From: Rhizobium hidalgonense
GTDB taxonomy: Bacteria > Pseudomonadota > Alphaproteobacteria > Rhizobiales > Rhizobiaceae
DNA length: 64,000 nucleotides
Assembly: GCF_002914525.1 (NCBI RefSeq)
Contig: NZ_LODW01000048.1
Location: 1-64,000 of the forward strand
Direction: 5' to 3'
Every line of letters begins with the position of its first letter. Position 1 is the stretch's first letter. Below are positions 26,296 through 35,335 of this stretch, one piece after another. The notes beneath the pieces were generated by a model, which did no database searches, had not been told where the DNA came from, and saw only the letters and a program-made list of their open reading frames with translations. The position numbers and the translations under genes were made by a program.

Positions 26296-27537
26296 TCAAG
26301 CAAAGAACTTGCGCGCATATTCAAGCGCATCGGCCAGGGCATCGACCTCGGCGCGGGTATTGTACATGCCGAAGGATGCACGGCATGTGGAGGTGACGCC
26401 GAAACGTTTCAAGAGCGGCATGGCACAATGCGTGCCGGCCCGCACCGCAATACCCTGCCGGTCGATCACCATCGAGACGTCATGGGCATGGATGCCGGCA
26501 AGCTCGAAGGAAAAGATGCTGCCCTTGTCGGGCGCCGTTCCGAACACTCGCAGCGAATTGACCGATTTCAGCCGCTCGACCGCGTAAGCGGCAAGGTCGG
26601 CCTCATGGCGGGCGATCGCCTCACGGCCGACCTTCTCCATGTAGTCGAGCGCGTAACCGAGCCCGATCGCCTGCACGATCGGTGGGGTGCCGGCCTCGAA
26701 GCGATGTGGCGGATCATTATAAGTGACGGCGTCTTCGGCGACTTCGAAGATCATCTCGCCACCGCCCTGGAAGGGGCGCATTTGGGAAAGCCGGTCTTTC
26801 TTGCCGTAGAGCACCCCGATGCCCGATGGACCGTAGAGCTTGTGGCCGGTCATGACATACCAGTCGCAATCGATGTCCTGCACGTCGACCGGCAGATGCA
26901 CGGCGCCCTGGCTGCCGTCGATCAGCACCGGAATGCCGCGCTCATGCGCGATCCGGCAGACTTCCTTGACGGGAACGATCGTGCCGAGTGCATTCGACAT
27001 GTGGGTGATGGCGACGAGCTTGGTGCGCTCGGTCAGGCTCTTCTCGAAATCCTCTATGTGGAAGGCGCCTTCGTCGTCGACAGGCACCCAGACGAGCTTG
27101 GCGCCCTGCCGCTCGCGGATAAAGTGCCAGGGCACGATGTTGGAGTGGTGTTCCATGATCGTCAGGACGATCTCGTCGCCTTCGCCGATTTTGGGCATGC
27201 CCCAGCCATAGGCGACGGTGTTGATCGCTTCCGTCGAATTCTTGGTGAAGACGATATCGTTGACATCCGGCGCATTGAGGAAGCGGCGGACCTTCTCGCG
27301 CGATCCCTCATAGGCATCCGTTGCGGCATTGGAGAGATAATGCAGGCCGCGATGCACGTTGGCATATTCGTGGCTATAGGCGTGCGAGATGGCGTCGATC
27401 ACCACCTGCGGCTTCTGCGCCGAGGCGCCGTTGTCGAGATAGACCAGCGGCTTGCCGTGGACCTTCTCCGCCAGGATTGGAAAATCCCGGCGGATGGCTT
27501 CGACGTCGTACTCAGTGGCCGGCACGATCTTGTCCAT
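26296..27537 (-). CDS. sufS: Cysteine desulfurase SufS (SufS1)
   Basis: A 413-residue group II cysteine desulfurase that mobilises sulfur from cysteine for cluster assembly. PLP lysine is K233 in MTGHKLYGPSG, and the persulfide cysteine is C371 in RAGTHCAMPLL. The N-terminal YLDNGASAQKP and EHHSNIVPW are typical. It starts 12 bases after sufD. The suf operon in this window has a second, distinct desulfurase at its head. Confidence 0.95.
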   Translation of the reverse strand: MDKIVPATEYDVEAIRRDFPILAEKVHGKPLVYLDNGASAQKPQVVIDAISHAYSHEYANVHRGLHYLSNAATDAYEGSREKVRRFLNAPDVNDIVFTKNSTEAINTVAYGWGMPKIGEGDEIVLTIMEHHSNIVPWHFIRERQGAKLVWVPVDDEGAFHIEDFEKSLTERTKLVAITHMSNALGTIVPVKEVCRIAHERGIPVLIDGSQGAVHLPVDVQDIDCDWYVMTGHKLYGPSGIGVLYGKKDRLSQMRPFQGGGEMIFEVAEDAVTYNDPPHRFEAGTPPIVQAIGLGYALDYMEKVGREAIARHEADLAAYAVERLKSVNSLRVFGTAPDKGSIFSFELAGIHAHDVSMVIDRQGIAVRAGTHCAMPLLKRFGVTSTCRASFGMYNTRAEVDALADALEYARKFFA

Positions 27538-27549
27538 TGATATATCCGA

Positions 27550-28824
27550 TCAGGCGTGCTTTTCGAGCCAGGCCGAAATCACGCCTTCCAGCGCCTCGAC
27601 CAGGGCCTCGTCTTCCAGTTCCTCGACGATCTCGGCGACGAAGGCGTTGACCAGCATCGCCCGCGCCTTGTTCTCCGGAATGCCGCGCGCCATCATGTAA
27701 TAGAGATGATTGGCGTCGATATCGGTGACCGTCGCGCCGTGGCCGCACTGGACGTCATCGGCGAAGATCTCAAGCTCGGGCTTGACCGAAAATTCGGCAT
27801 CATCGGACATCAGCAGCGTGTTGCAGGCCATCTTGGCATCGGTCTTCTGCGCATCGGGCGCAACCCGGATCATGCCCTGAAAGACGCCCTTGGCGCGGTC
27901 GAAGACGACGTTGCGGATCACTTCGGTCGAGCCGGTATGCGGCACGTCGTGGCCGAGCACCATCGTGACGTCTGTATGGCTTTCTGCCCCGAGCAGGTTG
28001 ATGCCGCGCAGCGTCAGATCGGCGCCCTCGCCCGTCACTTTGATGTGCAGTTCCTGGCGCACCAGCTTGCCGCCGGCGTTGATGACGAACAGCCGGAGCC
28101 TGGCGTTGGCGCCGAGATCGATGTGGATCTGGCCGAGATGCGTATCGTCGGCCCCCTGTTGCTGCAGGATGATCCAGGTCAGCTCGGCACCTTCGCCGAC
28201 CGCGATGTCACTGACGTGGGATACAAGCGCGGCATCGCCGGTCACCGCAAGGTGACGTTCGATGACGGTCGCTTTAACGCCAGCGCCGAAGGTTACAGGA
28301 AGGCGCGTATGGGCCTGCCCGCCGGCATGGACGAACTGGATCTCGAGCGGAGCGTCAAGCTCGGTATCGGCAGGTACGTCGACGACATAACCGTCGCGCA
28401 CGAAGCTGCCGTTGATGCGGCCGACCGCGTCGTCGCTGCCGAGCGCATCGAGCCCGTCTGCGGCGGAGCCGTCGAGCAGATGCTCGCTATAGGCGGAAAC
28501 GCCAAGACCGTCGGCGGCAGCCTTCTGGTTGGCATGGCCCTGGATCACCGCCAGCACGGCGGAGCCGTCAACGAGCGGCTCAAGCGCGTTGGAACCGGCG
28601 TCACCGACCTGCGGCGGCAAGGTGCGCAGCAGGTTTTTCAGGTCGGTGTAATGCCAGGCTTCGATGCGGCGCGTCGGCAGGCCGGCCTTCTTCAGATCGT
28701 CGAGAAGCCGGTCGCGCAGCGCCGTCACCGCGCCATTGCCCGGCAGATCGCCGATCTGATGGTTGAAGGCCTCAATCAGCGCCGTTTCGGCCGCAGTCAG
28801 GCGGCTCGTCGTCTGCATGTTCAT
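27550..28824 (-). CDS. sufD: Fe-S cluster assembly protein SufD
   Basis: A 424-residue SufD, part of the SufBC2D scaffold. It has EAWHYTDLKNLLRTLPP near the N-terminus, the beta-helix core, and the conserved end FSVKPELEIFADDVQCGHGATVTDIDANHLYYMMARGIPENKARAMLVNAF. The start at 28824 (MNMQTTSRL) is chosen over 28842 as closer to other SufD N-termini. It lies between sufC and sufS. A 698-residue antisense frame over sufD-sufC is a composition shadow. Confidence 0.94.
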   Translation of the reverse strand: MNMQTTSRLTAAETALIEAFNHQIGDLPGNGAVTALRDRLLDDLKKAGLPTRRIEAWHYTDLKNLLRTLPPQVGDAGSNALEPLVDGSAVLAVIQGHANQKAAADGLGVSAYSEHLLDGSAADGLDALGSDDAVGRINGSFVRDGYVVDVPADTELDAPLEIQFVHAGGQAHTRLPVTFGAGVKATVIERHLAVTGDAALVSHVSDIAVGEGAELTWIILQQQGADDTHLGQIHIDLGANARLRLFVINAGGKLVRQELHIKVTGEGADLTLRGINLLGAESHTDVTMVLGHDVPHTGSTEVIRNVVFDRAKGVFQGMIRVAPDAQKTDAKMACNTLLMSDDAEFSVKPELEIFADDVQCGHGATVTDIDANHLYYMMARGIPENKARAMLVNAFVAEIVEELEDEALVEALEGVISAWLEKHA

Positions 28825-28848
28825 GGACGTCGTCCTTTCCACCCGAAA

Positions 28849-29604
28849 TCAGGCCGCCGCGCCGATGATGTCGGCATAACCATTGGCTTCCAGCTCATGC
28901 GCCAATGTCTTGTCGCCCGATTTGATCACCTGGCCCTTGTAGAGCACGTGGACGGTATCCGGCACGATATAGTCGAGCAGGCGCTGGTAGTGGGTGATGA
29001 CGACAACGGCGCGGTCCGGCGAACGCAGCGCGTTGACACCATCGGCAACGATCTTCAGCGCGTCGATATCGAGGCCGGAATCGGTTTCGTCGAGCACGCA
29101 GAGCTTCGGCTCGAGCAGTGCCATCTGCAGGATTTCGGCCCGCTTTTTCTCGCCGCCGGAGAAACCGACATTGAGCGGCCGCTTCAGCATCTCGGTGTTG
29201 ATCTGCAGCTTGGCCGCAGCTTCCTTGACGCGGCGCATGAAATCCGGCGTCGTCAGCTCGTCCTCGCCGCGCGCCTTGCGCTGCTCGTTCATCGCCACCT
29301 TCAGGAACTGCATAGTGGCGACACCCGGAATCTCGACCGGATACTGAAAGGCGAGAAAGACGCCCTTGGCGGCGCGTTCGGCCGGATCGAGCTCGAGAAT
29401 GCTCTCGCCATTGTAAAGAATGTCGCCCTCGGTGACTTCGTAATCGCTGCGGCCGGACAGCACATAGGAGAGCGTCGACTTGCCGGAGCCGTTCGGCCCC
29501 ATGATCGCGGCAACTTCGCCGGCCTTTACCGTCAGGTTCAGGCCACGGATGATCTCGGTGCCGTCTTCGGCAATGCGGGCATGAAGGTTTCTGATTTCAA
29601 GCAT
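28849..29604 (-). CDS. sufC: Fe-S cluster assembly ATPase SufC
   Basis: A 251-residue ABC-type ATPase that drives the SufBCD scaffold. Walker A is GPNGSGKST, the signature is FSGGEKKRAEI, and Walker B is LCVLDETDSGLDIDAL, all in SufC form. It lies 24 bases before sufD. About 190 bases separate it from sufB; that gap holds an inverted repeat. Confidence 0.96.
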   Translation of the reverse strand: MLEIRNLHARIAEDGTEIIRGLNLTVKAGEVAAIMGPNGSGKSTLSYVLSGRSDYEVTEGDILYNGESILELDPAERAAKGVFLAFQYPVEIPGVATMQFLKVAMNEQRKARGEDELTTPDFMRRVKEAAAKLQINTEMLKRPLNVGFSGGEKKRAEILQMALLEPKLCVLDETDSGLDIDALKIVADGVNALRSPDRAVVVITHYQRLLDYIVPDTVHVLYKGQVIKSGDKTLAHELEANGYADIIGAAA

Positions 29605-29674
29605 CTTGTTTTTTTCCTATTCATAAAGCGGCTTCAAGGGCCGCCCAATTGACCGTCGCACCGGTCTCGATCCG

Positions 29675-29783
29675 TCATCCTCGGGCCTGTCCCGAGGATC
29701 TAAGCCTTCAATTATATTGCTCTAGTGCTCCGATGCGGCTGTCCGCTTACGTGCGCGGATCCTGGGGACAAGCCCGAGGATGA
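29675..29783. repeat. Inverted repeat pair between sufB and sufC (RIME-like)
   Basis: A 26-base arm at 29675-29700 and its near-perfect inverse at 29758-29783, with about 23 of 26 positions matching. The arms share TCATCCTCGGGC and a GTCCC core. The type is common between rhizobial genes. Its RNA would form a long hairpin inside the suf transcript, which could stabilise or attenuate it. Confidence 0.7.
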
Positions 29784-29795
29784 AGGAACCAGTGT

Positions 29796-31265
29796 TTAGC
29801 CCACGGAGCCTTCCAGCGAAATGCTGATCAGCTTCTGCGCCTCGACGGCGAATTCCATCGGCAGTTCCTGCAGGACTTCCTTGACGAAGCCGTTGACGAT
29901 CAGTGCGATCGCCGCTTCTGTGGGGATGCCACGCTGCAGGCAGTAGAACAGCTGGTCCTCGGAGATCTTCGAAGTCGTCGCTTCGTGCTCGAACTGCGCC
30001 GTCGAGTTCTTCGCCTCGATATAGGGCACGGTATGGGCGCCGCATTTGTCGCCGATCAGCAGCGAATCGCACTGGGTGAAGTTGCGCGCATTCGACGCCT
30101 TGCGGTGGGCCGAGACCTGGCCGCGATAGGTGTTGTTGGACACACCGGCGGCGATGCCCTTGGAGACGATGCGGCTCGAGGTGTTCTTGCCGAGATGGAT
30201 CATCTTGGTGCCGCTGTCGATCTGCTGATGGCCGTTGGACACGGCGATCGAGTAGAACTCGCCGCGGCTGTCGTCGCCGCGCAGGATGCAGGACGGATAT
30301 TTCCAGGTGATGGCCGAACCGGTTTCGACCTGCGTCCAGGAGATCTTCGAACGGTCGCCGCGGCAATCGCCACGCTTGGTGACGAAGTTGTAGATGCCGC
30401 CCTTGCCTTCCTTGTCGCCCGGATACCAGTTCTGGACGGTGGAATATTTGATCTCGGCATCATCGAGCGCAACGAGTTCGACCACGGCGGCGTGCAGCTG
30501 GTTTTCGTCGCGCTGCGGCGCCGTGCAGCCTTCGAGATAGGAGACGTAGGCACCCTCTTCGGCGATGATCAGCGTGCGCTCGAACTGGCCGGTACCCTTC
30601 TCGTTGATGCGGAAATAGGTAGAAAGCTCCATCGGGCAGCGGACGCCCTTCGGCACGAAGACGAAGGAGCCGTCGGTGAAAACAGCCGAATTCAGCGTCG
30701 CGTAATAATTGTCCGAGGTCGGCACGACAGAACCGAGATATTTCCGGACGAGATCGGGATATTCGCGGATGGCTTCCGAGATCGACATGAAGATGACGCC
30801 GGCCTTCTTCAGCTCCGCCTTGAAGGTGGTGACGACCGAGACGCTGTCGAAGACGGCGTCGACGGCAATCTTCGGCTTCTCGACGCCAGCAAGAATCTCC
30901 TGTTCGCGCAGCGGAATGCCGAGCTTCTCATAGACCTTGAGCAGCTCCGGATCGACCTCATCCAGCGACTTCGGCCCGGGTGTGCTCTTCGGCGCGGCGT
31001 AATAATAGATGTCGTTGAAATCGATCTTCGGATAATCGACGCGGGCCCAGGTCGGCTCTTCCAGCGTCAGCCAGCGCCGATAGGCTTCCAGGCGCCATTC
31101 CAGCATCCACTCCGGCTCCTGCTTCTTGGCGGAGATGAAGCGGATGATGTCCTCGGACAGGCCTTTCGGCGCCTTGTCCATTTCGATGACGGTCTCGAAA
31201 CCGTATTTGTACTGGTCGACATCGATCAGGCGCACCTGGTCGATCGTTTCCTGCACGGCAGCCAT
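29796..31265 (-). CDS. sufB: Fe-S cluster assembly protein SufB
   Basis: A 489-residue SufB, the main cluster scaffold subunit. Typical segments are [27 protein letters not shown] at the start, [21 protein letters not shown], and the C-terminal block [47 protein letters not shown] with the conserved Cys. The start at 31265 (MAAVQETI) is preferred over 31292. The 168 bases upstream carry tandem hairpins. Confidence 0.95.
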   Translation of the reverse strand: MAAVQETIDQVRLIDVDQYKYGFETVIEMDKAPKGLSEDIIRFISAKKQEPEWMLEWRLEAYRRWLTLEEPTWARVDYPKIDFNDIYYYAAPKSTPGPKSLDEVDPELLKVYEKLGIPLREQEILAGVEKPKIAVDAVFDSVSVVTTFKAELKKAGVIFMSISEAIREYPDLVRKYLGSVVPTSDNYYATLNSAVFTDGSFVFVPKGVRCPMELSTYFRINEKGTGQFERTLIIAEEGAYVSYLEGCTAPQRDENQLHAAVVELVALDDAEIKYSTVQNWYPGDKEGKGGIYNFVTKRGDCRGDRSKISWTQVETGSAITWKYPSCILRGDDSRGEFYSIAVSNGHQQIDSGTKMIHLGKNTSSRIVSKGIAAGVSNNTYRGQVSAHRKASNARNFTQCDSLLIGDKCGAHTVPYIEAKNSTAQFEHEATTSKISEDQLFYCLQRGIPTEAAIALIVNGFVKEVLQELPMEFAVEAQKLISISLEGSVG

Positions 31266-31314
31266 TTCATTCTCCAATCTCGCCGGATACAAGGTCCGGC
31301 AGCTTGTAGCGCTT

Positions 31315-31355
31315 GGGCAATTCTCTTGCCCTTGATGCCAGGCAATTCCTTGCCC
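31315..31355. repeat. Tandem hairpins in the sufS2-sufB spacer
   Basis: Two successive similar inverted repeats: GGGCAA-TTCTC-TTGCCC at 31315-31331 and GGCAA-TTCC-TTGCC at 31341-31354. They lie 50-86 bases upstream of the sufB start. The transcript could fold here; regulatory role not known. Confidence 0.6.
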
Positions 31356-31433
31356 TAGATGTAAGAGGCCAAAAGGGACTTTTCAGCCCGGTTGGCAAGC
31401 AGAAATTTGCGTTTCCGCAAGTTTATGACGCGG

Positions 31434-32600
31434 TCAGGCCGCCTCGCCCGCCAGTCTGCGCCGGCAGGCGATCTTCGCAAAAGCAGCAATCGCCCTGTCG
31501 ATATCCTCGTCCGTCGTCGAAAAGCCGAGCGAGATGCGTAAGCCCCCCAGTTTGGCGTCACGTCCCATCGCCGTCAGCACATGGCTTTCGCCGAGCCGTC
31601 CGGACGAGCAGGCAGAGCCGGCCGAAAGCGCCACGCCTTCAAGATCGAAGGCGATCTGTCCGGTTTCCGCCTTCAGCCCCGGCAGGGTGAAGAAAATCGT
31701 ATTGGTGACGCGCTCGCCGCCCGCGCCGTGGATCACCACATCGGCTGCTGCCCGACGCATGCCGGTTTCCAGCCGCTCGCGCAGCGCGCCGATTGCCGCA
31801 TTGCGAGCCTCGAGTTCGTCGGCCGCAGCCTCCGCCGCCGCGCCGAAGCCGATCAGCGCCAGGGAATTCTGTGTCCCCGACCGGTGACCGCGCTCCTGCC
31901 CGCCGCCCTGGATCAACGGCCGTGGCATCAGCGCCTCGCCGCGCGCAATCAGCGCGCCGGCGCCCTTCGGCCCGCCGATCTTGTGTGAGGAAACGATCAT
32001 GAAATCGGCGCCGATCTTGCCGATGTCGAGCCCGATGCGCCCCGCTGCCTGCACGGCATCTACGATGAAAAGCCCGCCATGGGCGTGAACGATCCTTGCT
32101 GCTGCCTCCACCGGCTGAACGATGCCCGTCTCGTTATTGACGAGCATGATGGCAACCATCGGCAGGCCGGCGCCCTTGTCATGGGCATCGAGCATCGTAG
32201 CGAGTGCATCCAAATCGACGATGCCGGCTTCGGTCACCGGGATCTCCGTCATCTTCTCCTTGGTGAAGCGGCCGCCTTCGCGCACTGCGGGATGTTCGAT
32301 CGCCGAAAAATAAAGCTGGCCGAGCCCCAGCGGCGTGCGGCCCATGCGGAAATCCGGTGTCAGCACCAGATTGGCGGCCTCGGTCGCGCCGCTGGTAAAG
32401 ATCACATTGCCAACGTCGGTGCCGACCAGAGCCGCCACTTTGCGACGCGCACATTCGATCGCAGCGCGGGCGGCGCGGCCTTCGCCATGAACGGAATTTG
32501 GATTGCCGAAAATGTCGATGGCGCGCATGATCGCCTCGCGTGCTGCAGGGTGCAGCGGCGCTGTGGCATTCCAGTCGAGATAAAGGCGTGGCGGCGCCAT
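31434..32600 (-). CDS. Cysteine desulfurase, NifS/IscS type (SufS2)
   Basis: A 388-residue group I-like cysteine desulfurase. It starts with YLDWNATAPLHPAAREAIM. PLP lysine is K207 in SSHKIGGPKG, and the catalytic cysteine is C331 in SAGSACSSGRLGESHVL. It heads the suf operon and corresponds to sufS2 of the rhizobial order sufS2BCDS1XA, as I recall it. Its promoter region holds Irr and RirA site candidates. Two desulfurases of different groups in one operon is characteristic of this lineage. Confidence 0.92.
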   Translation of the reverse strand: MAPPRLYLDWNATAPLHPAAREAIMRAIDIFGNPNSVHGEGRAARAAIECARRKVAALVGTDVGNVIFTSGATEAANLVLTPDFRMGRTPLGLGQLYFSAIEHPAVREGGRFTKEKMTEIPVTEAGIVDLDALATMLDAHDKGAGLPMVAIMLVNNETGIVQPVEAAARIVHAHGGLFIVDAVQAAGRIGLDIGKIGADFMIVSSHKIGGPKGAGALIARGEALMPRPLIQGGGQERGHRSGTQNSLALIGFGAAAEAAADELEARNAAIGALRERLETGMRRAAADVVIHGAGGERVTNTIFFTLPGLKAETGQIAFDLEGVALSAGSACSSGRLGESHVLTAMGRDAKLGGLRISLGFSTTDEDIDRAIAAFAKIACRRRLAGEAA

Positions 32601-32713
32601 GATCTTCAGTCCTGCGCTTGACGAGCTTGCTTCAGCACCCGCGGTTCATTTTCCTTGAAATTTCCGCCGGGCTTGCCTTATGACACATTCACGATGCGTG
32701 GATCGCCATGCAA

Positions 32714-32732
32714 GTTTCGAATTGTTCTAAAC
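32714..32732. promoter_or_regulatory. Candidate Irr operator (ICE-like box)
   Basis: GTTTCGAA-TTG-TTCTAAAC matches the iron-control-element pattern TTTAGAA-N3-TTCTAAA with a single mismatch in 14 core positions and symmetric G/C flanks. It lies 114 bases upstream of sufS2 and 85 upstream of the divergent hydrolase. TTTAGAA recurs at 32738-32744, making an overlapping second inverted pair with TTCTAAA. Confidence 0.55.
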
Positions 32733-32748
32733 TGCGTTTTAGAAAAGC

Positions 32749-32763
32749 TGACAACACTAGTCA
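32749..32763. promoter_or_regulatory. Candidate RirA operator (IRO, TGA-N9-TCA)
   Basis: TGA-CAACACTAG-TCA fits the rhizobial iron-responsive operator core exactly. It sits inside a longer inverted repeat, GACAACA (32750-32756) and TGTTGTC (32769-32775). It lies 17 bases from the ICE-like box, so both iron regulators could act on the suf promoter. Confidence 0.5.
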
Positions 32764-32816
32764 AGTCATGTTGTCGTCCAACGCAGCGCGAACGCGAAAT
32801 AAAACCCGGAGTACCA

Positions 32817-33494
32817 ATGCCCGAAGTAATTTTCAACGGCCCAGCCGGCCGTCTTGAAGGCCGCTACCAGCCCTCCAAGGAAAAAAGCGCGCCCATCGCC
32901 CTGATCCTGCATCCGCATCCGCAGTTCGGCGGCACGATGAACAATCAGATCGTCTACCAGCTCTTCTACATGTTCCAGAAGCGCGGGTTCACGACGCTGC
33001 GCTTCAATTTCCGGGGCATCGGCCGCAGCCAGGGCGAATTCGACCACGGCGCCGGCGAACTGTCGGATGCCGCCTCCGCGCTTGACTGGGTGCAGAGCCT
33101 GCATCCCGATTCGAAGACCTGTTGGGTCGCCGGCTATTCCTTCGGCTCCTGGATCGGCATGCAGTTGTTGATGCGCCGGCCGGAGATAGAAGGGTTCATG
33201 TCGATCGCGCCGCAGCCGAATACTTACGATTTCTCCTTCCTGGCGCCCTGCCCCTCCTCTGGCCTGATCATCAACGGCGAGGCCGACAAGGTGGCGCCGG
33301 AAAAAGACGTAAATGGCCTTGTGGAGAAGCTGAAGACCCAGAAGGGCATCCTCATTACCCATCGCACCGTTTCCAACGCCAACCACTTCTTCAACGGCCA
33401 GGTGGAAACGCTGATGGGCGAATGCGAGGATTATCTCGACCGCCGCCTGAACGGCGAGTTGGTGCCGGAGCCGGCCGCCAAGCGGATTCGCTAA
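32817..33494 (+). CDS. Alpha/beta hydrolase
   Basis: A 225-residue cytoplasmic alpha/beta hydrolase. It has ALILHPHPQFGGTMNN, FNFRGIGRSQGEFDHGAGE, the nucleophile elbow WVAGYSFGSWIG with Ser, and a late His in NANHFFNGQ. The segment LIINGEADKVAPE probably supplies the acid. This small family is widespread in alphaproteobacteria; its substrate is unknown. The start at 32817 is chosen because a longer frame upstream runs through the suf regulatory region. It is divergent from suf and shares its control region, so iron regulation is possible. Confidence 0.87.
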   Translation: MPEVIFNGPAGRLEGRYQPSKEKSAPIALILHPHPQFGGTMNNQIVYQLFYMFQKRGFTTLRFNFRGIGRSQGEFDHGAGELSDAASALDWVQSLHPDSKTCWVAGYSFGSWIGMQLLMRRPEIEGFMSIAPQPNTYDFSFLAPCPSSGLIINGEADKVAPEKDVNGLVEKLKTQKGILITHRTVSNANHFFNGQVETLMGECEDYLDRRLNGELVPEPAAKRIR

Positions 33495-33567
33495 CCTCAT
33501 CTCACTCAAATTTATCCTATGCGGCACGGTCCAGGCCGCATGGGTCGATTGTGCCGGAACAGATCAC

Positions 33568-33601
33568 CTACCGTGTTGCAATATATATTGCGGTGCGGTA
33601 G
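33568..33601. promoter_or_regulatory. Compound palindrome upstream of the acyltransferase gene
   Basis: Outer arms CTACCG (33568-33573) and CGGTAG (33596-33601) enclose a perfect 14-base palindrome, GCAATATATATTGC (33578-33591). Centred about 50 bases before the start codon. It could be an operator for a dimeric regulator or an upstream terminator-like hairpin for the hydrolase gene. Confidence 0.45.
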
Positions 33602-33632
33602 GGTCCTCGCGATCCTAACTAAAGCGAGGTCC
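33602..33632 (+). promoter_or_regulatory. Hairpin covering the acyltransferase ribosome binding site
   Basis: GGTCCTCGC (33602-33610) pairs with GCGAGGTCC (33624-33632) at eight of nine positions. GAGG within the second arm (33626-33629) is the ribosome binding site for ATG 33636, so this fold would hide it. Translational control is inferred. Confidence 0.5.
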
Positions 33633-33635
33633 GCA

Positions 33636-34811
33636 ATGACCAAGTCGTTCGGGGAAGTCCTGGATAAGTATAGGGGTATCGGTCCGGGGTTCGACTTTCT
33701 TCGAATTGGACTCGCCTTTTCTATCGTACTGACCCATTCCTTTTTGCTGACAAGGAATGATGCCTTCATCAGAGGCTCGGTATTCTGGTTTACCGAATAC
33801 GCTCTCGTTCCGATGTTTTTCGCCTTGAGCGGATTTCTGATCGCCGGCAGCGCCCAGCGCCTGAGCCTGCGGAATTTTCTGATCAATCGTGGCTTGCGCA
33901 TCGTCCCCGCACTGGCCGTCGATATCGTCGTTTGTTCGCTGATCATCGGGCCGATCGTCACTATCGTCTATCACGCCGACTATTTTACCGATCCGCGGTT
34001 TTTCAAATACTTCCTGAATATCGTCGGCTGGATCCATTACGAGCTGCCTGGTGTTTTCCAGGACAATCCGAGCCAGCGTGTCAACGGCGCGCTCTGGACG
34101 GTTCCCTGGGAGATATTCTGCTACATCATCATGTCGTTGCTGATGGTCACCGCCATCGTGAAGACGCGCTATAAGCTGCTTGGCGTGACGATCGCCTATA
34201 TCTTCATCGGCCTCGTCATTCAAAAGATGCCCTATCTGTTGCCTGGTTCAATCAAGCCGATCGCGCGCTTCCTGTTCATGAGCCGGGGCTCCCAGCTGAT
34301 AACGGCGTTCATGATGGGCATCGTCGCCTTTCAGTTCAAAGCTCTCATTCCGCATTCCCGCTGGATCTTTGCCGCCGCCTGCCTGGTTTGCGTCATCGCC
34401 ATTCTGACCCTGGACAGCCGCGCGGTCGAGTCGGTGATCAACCGGCCGATCGTCATCACCTCGCTGGTTTATATCACCGTCTTTATCGGCCTGTCGGAGG
34501 TGCCCATTCCCGCCTTTTTCAGGAAAGGCGATTATTCCTACGGCGTCTATCTCTACCATGATCCGTTCCTGCAGATCTGGATCAGCTCATTCCCGACGGT
34601 CTTTCTCTATCCGAAATATGGAGCCTTAGCGCTCTACCTCGTTGGCCTGCCCTCGGCTCTCGCCGTCGCGGTGCTGTCCTGGCACTTCATCGAAAAGCCG
34701 ATCCTCGGCCTTCGCAAGAAGTTCTCCTTCATCGCCCAGGTCAGAGGCGTCGAGGATGGCAATCAGGCTGGGCGCGGATCCGGTGTCCGGCCAGTCGCCG
34801 TAAAAAGTTAG
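33636..34811 (+). CDS. OafA-like membrane acyltransferase (acyltransferase 3 family)
   Basis: A 391-residue integral membrane protein with about ten helices. It has the family's GFDFLRIGLAFSIVLTHS (conserved His), FFALSGFLIAGSA, NGALWTVPWEIFCYI, and a late YSYGVYLYHDPFLQIW. Such proteins O-acetylate or otherwise acylate surface polysaccharides, peptidoglycan or Nod factors. The start at 33636 follows GAGG. The stop overlaps the convergent GNAT gene by four bases. The polysaccharide target is unknown. The 141 bases upstream are unusually structured and A/T-rich. Confidence 0.88.
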   Translation: MTKSFGEVLDKYRGIGPGFDFLRIGLAFSIVLTHSFLLTRNDAFIRGSVFWFTEYALVPMFFALSGFLIAGSAQRLSLRNFLINRGLRIVPALAVDIVVCSLIIGPIVTIVYHADYFTDPRFFKYFLNIVGWIHYELPGVFQDNPSQRVNGALWTVPWEIFCYIIMSLLMVTAIVKTRYKLLGVTIAYIFIGLVIQKMPYLLPGSIKPIARFLFMSRGSQLITAFMMGIVAFQFKALIPHSRWIFAAACLVCVIAILTLDSRAVESVINRPIVITSLVYITVFIGLSEVPIPAFFRKGDYSYGVYLYHDPFLQIWISSFPTVFLYPKYGALALYLVGLPSALAVAVLSWHFIEKPILGLRKKFSFIAQVRGVEDGNQAGRGSGVRPVAVKS

Positions 34812-35335
34812 GGCCTTGCCGGCCGCCCGTCGGCGGTGAGTTCGAAAGCCAGCCCTGGCATTCCATCGATCCGGATCGGCCCGCGTTCGCGCATGCCGAT
34901 CTTAGCGAGGACTCGCTGCGAGGCGGTGTTTTCGGGATGGGTAAAGGCGATGAAGCCCGATGCAAACTGCCGTTCGAAGAACCAGTCTGCCAGCGCGCTC
35001 GCAGCCTCAGTCGCAAGGCCCTTGCCCCACGCCTCCTCGCGGAAGGAATAGCCGAGTTCGAATTCTTCACTCCTGAACCGCGAAATACCGGCGCGGCCGA
35101 TGAAGCTGCCATCTTCGCCGATGAGCTTATATTTGGTCGTGCCGTCGCGTGCCTGCTCCTCGAACCAGCCCCGCAGCCGCTCCTCGGCCTTCTCAAGGCT
35201 CCACGGCGCATTGCCGGAGAGATACCGGGTCGTCGCCATCGTCGAATGCAACTGCTGCACCAGGGCCGCATCGCCTTCGTCCCACATGACGAAGGCCAGT
35301 CGCGGCGTCTTCAGGATGCCACGCTCGCTTGTCAT
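34808..35335 (-). CDS. GNAT N-acetyltransferase (RimJ/RimL-like)
   Basis: A 175-residue acetyltransferase. It begins [19 protein letters not shown], a RimJ/L-type N-terminus. The acetyl-CoA loop lies in [21 protein letters not shown], and the [22 protein letters not shown] block is diagnostic. It acetylates a protein N-terminus, an amine or a drug; the substrate is not evident. The start overlaps the anmK stop (ATGA), so the two are coupled on the minus strand. Confidence 0.88.
   Translation of the reverse strand: MTSERGILKTPRLAFVMWDEGDAALVQQLHSTMATTRYLSGNAPWSLEKAEERLRGWFEEQARDGTTKYKLIGEDGSFIGRAGISRFRSEEFELGYSFREEAWGKGLATEAASALADWFFERQFASGFIAFTHPENTASQRVLAKIGMRERGPIRIDGMPGLAFELTADGRPARP

Noticed and set aside
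27556..29652. 698-residue open frame on the plus strand over sufD and sufC
   Set aside because: Antisense to two confident suf genes; no recognisable domain; composition typical of a shadow frame.
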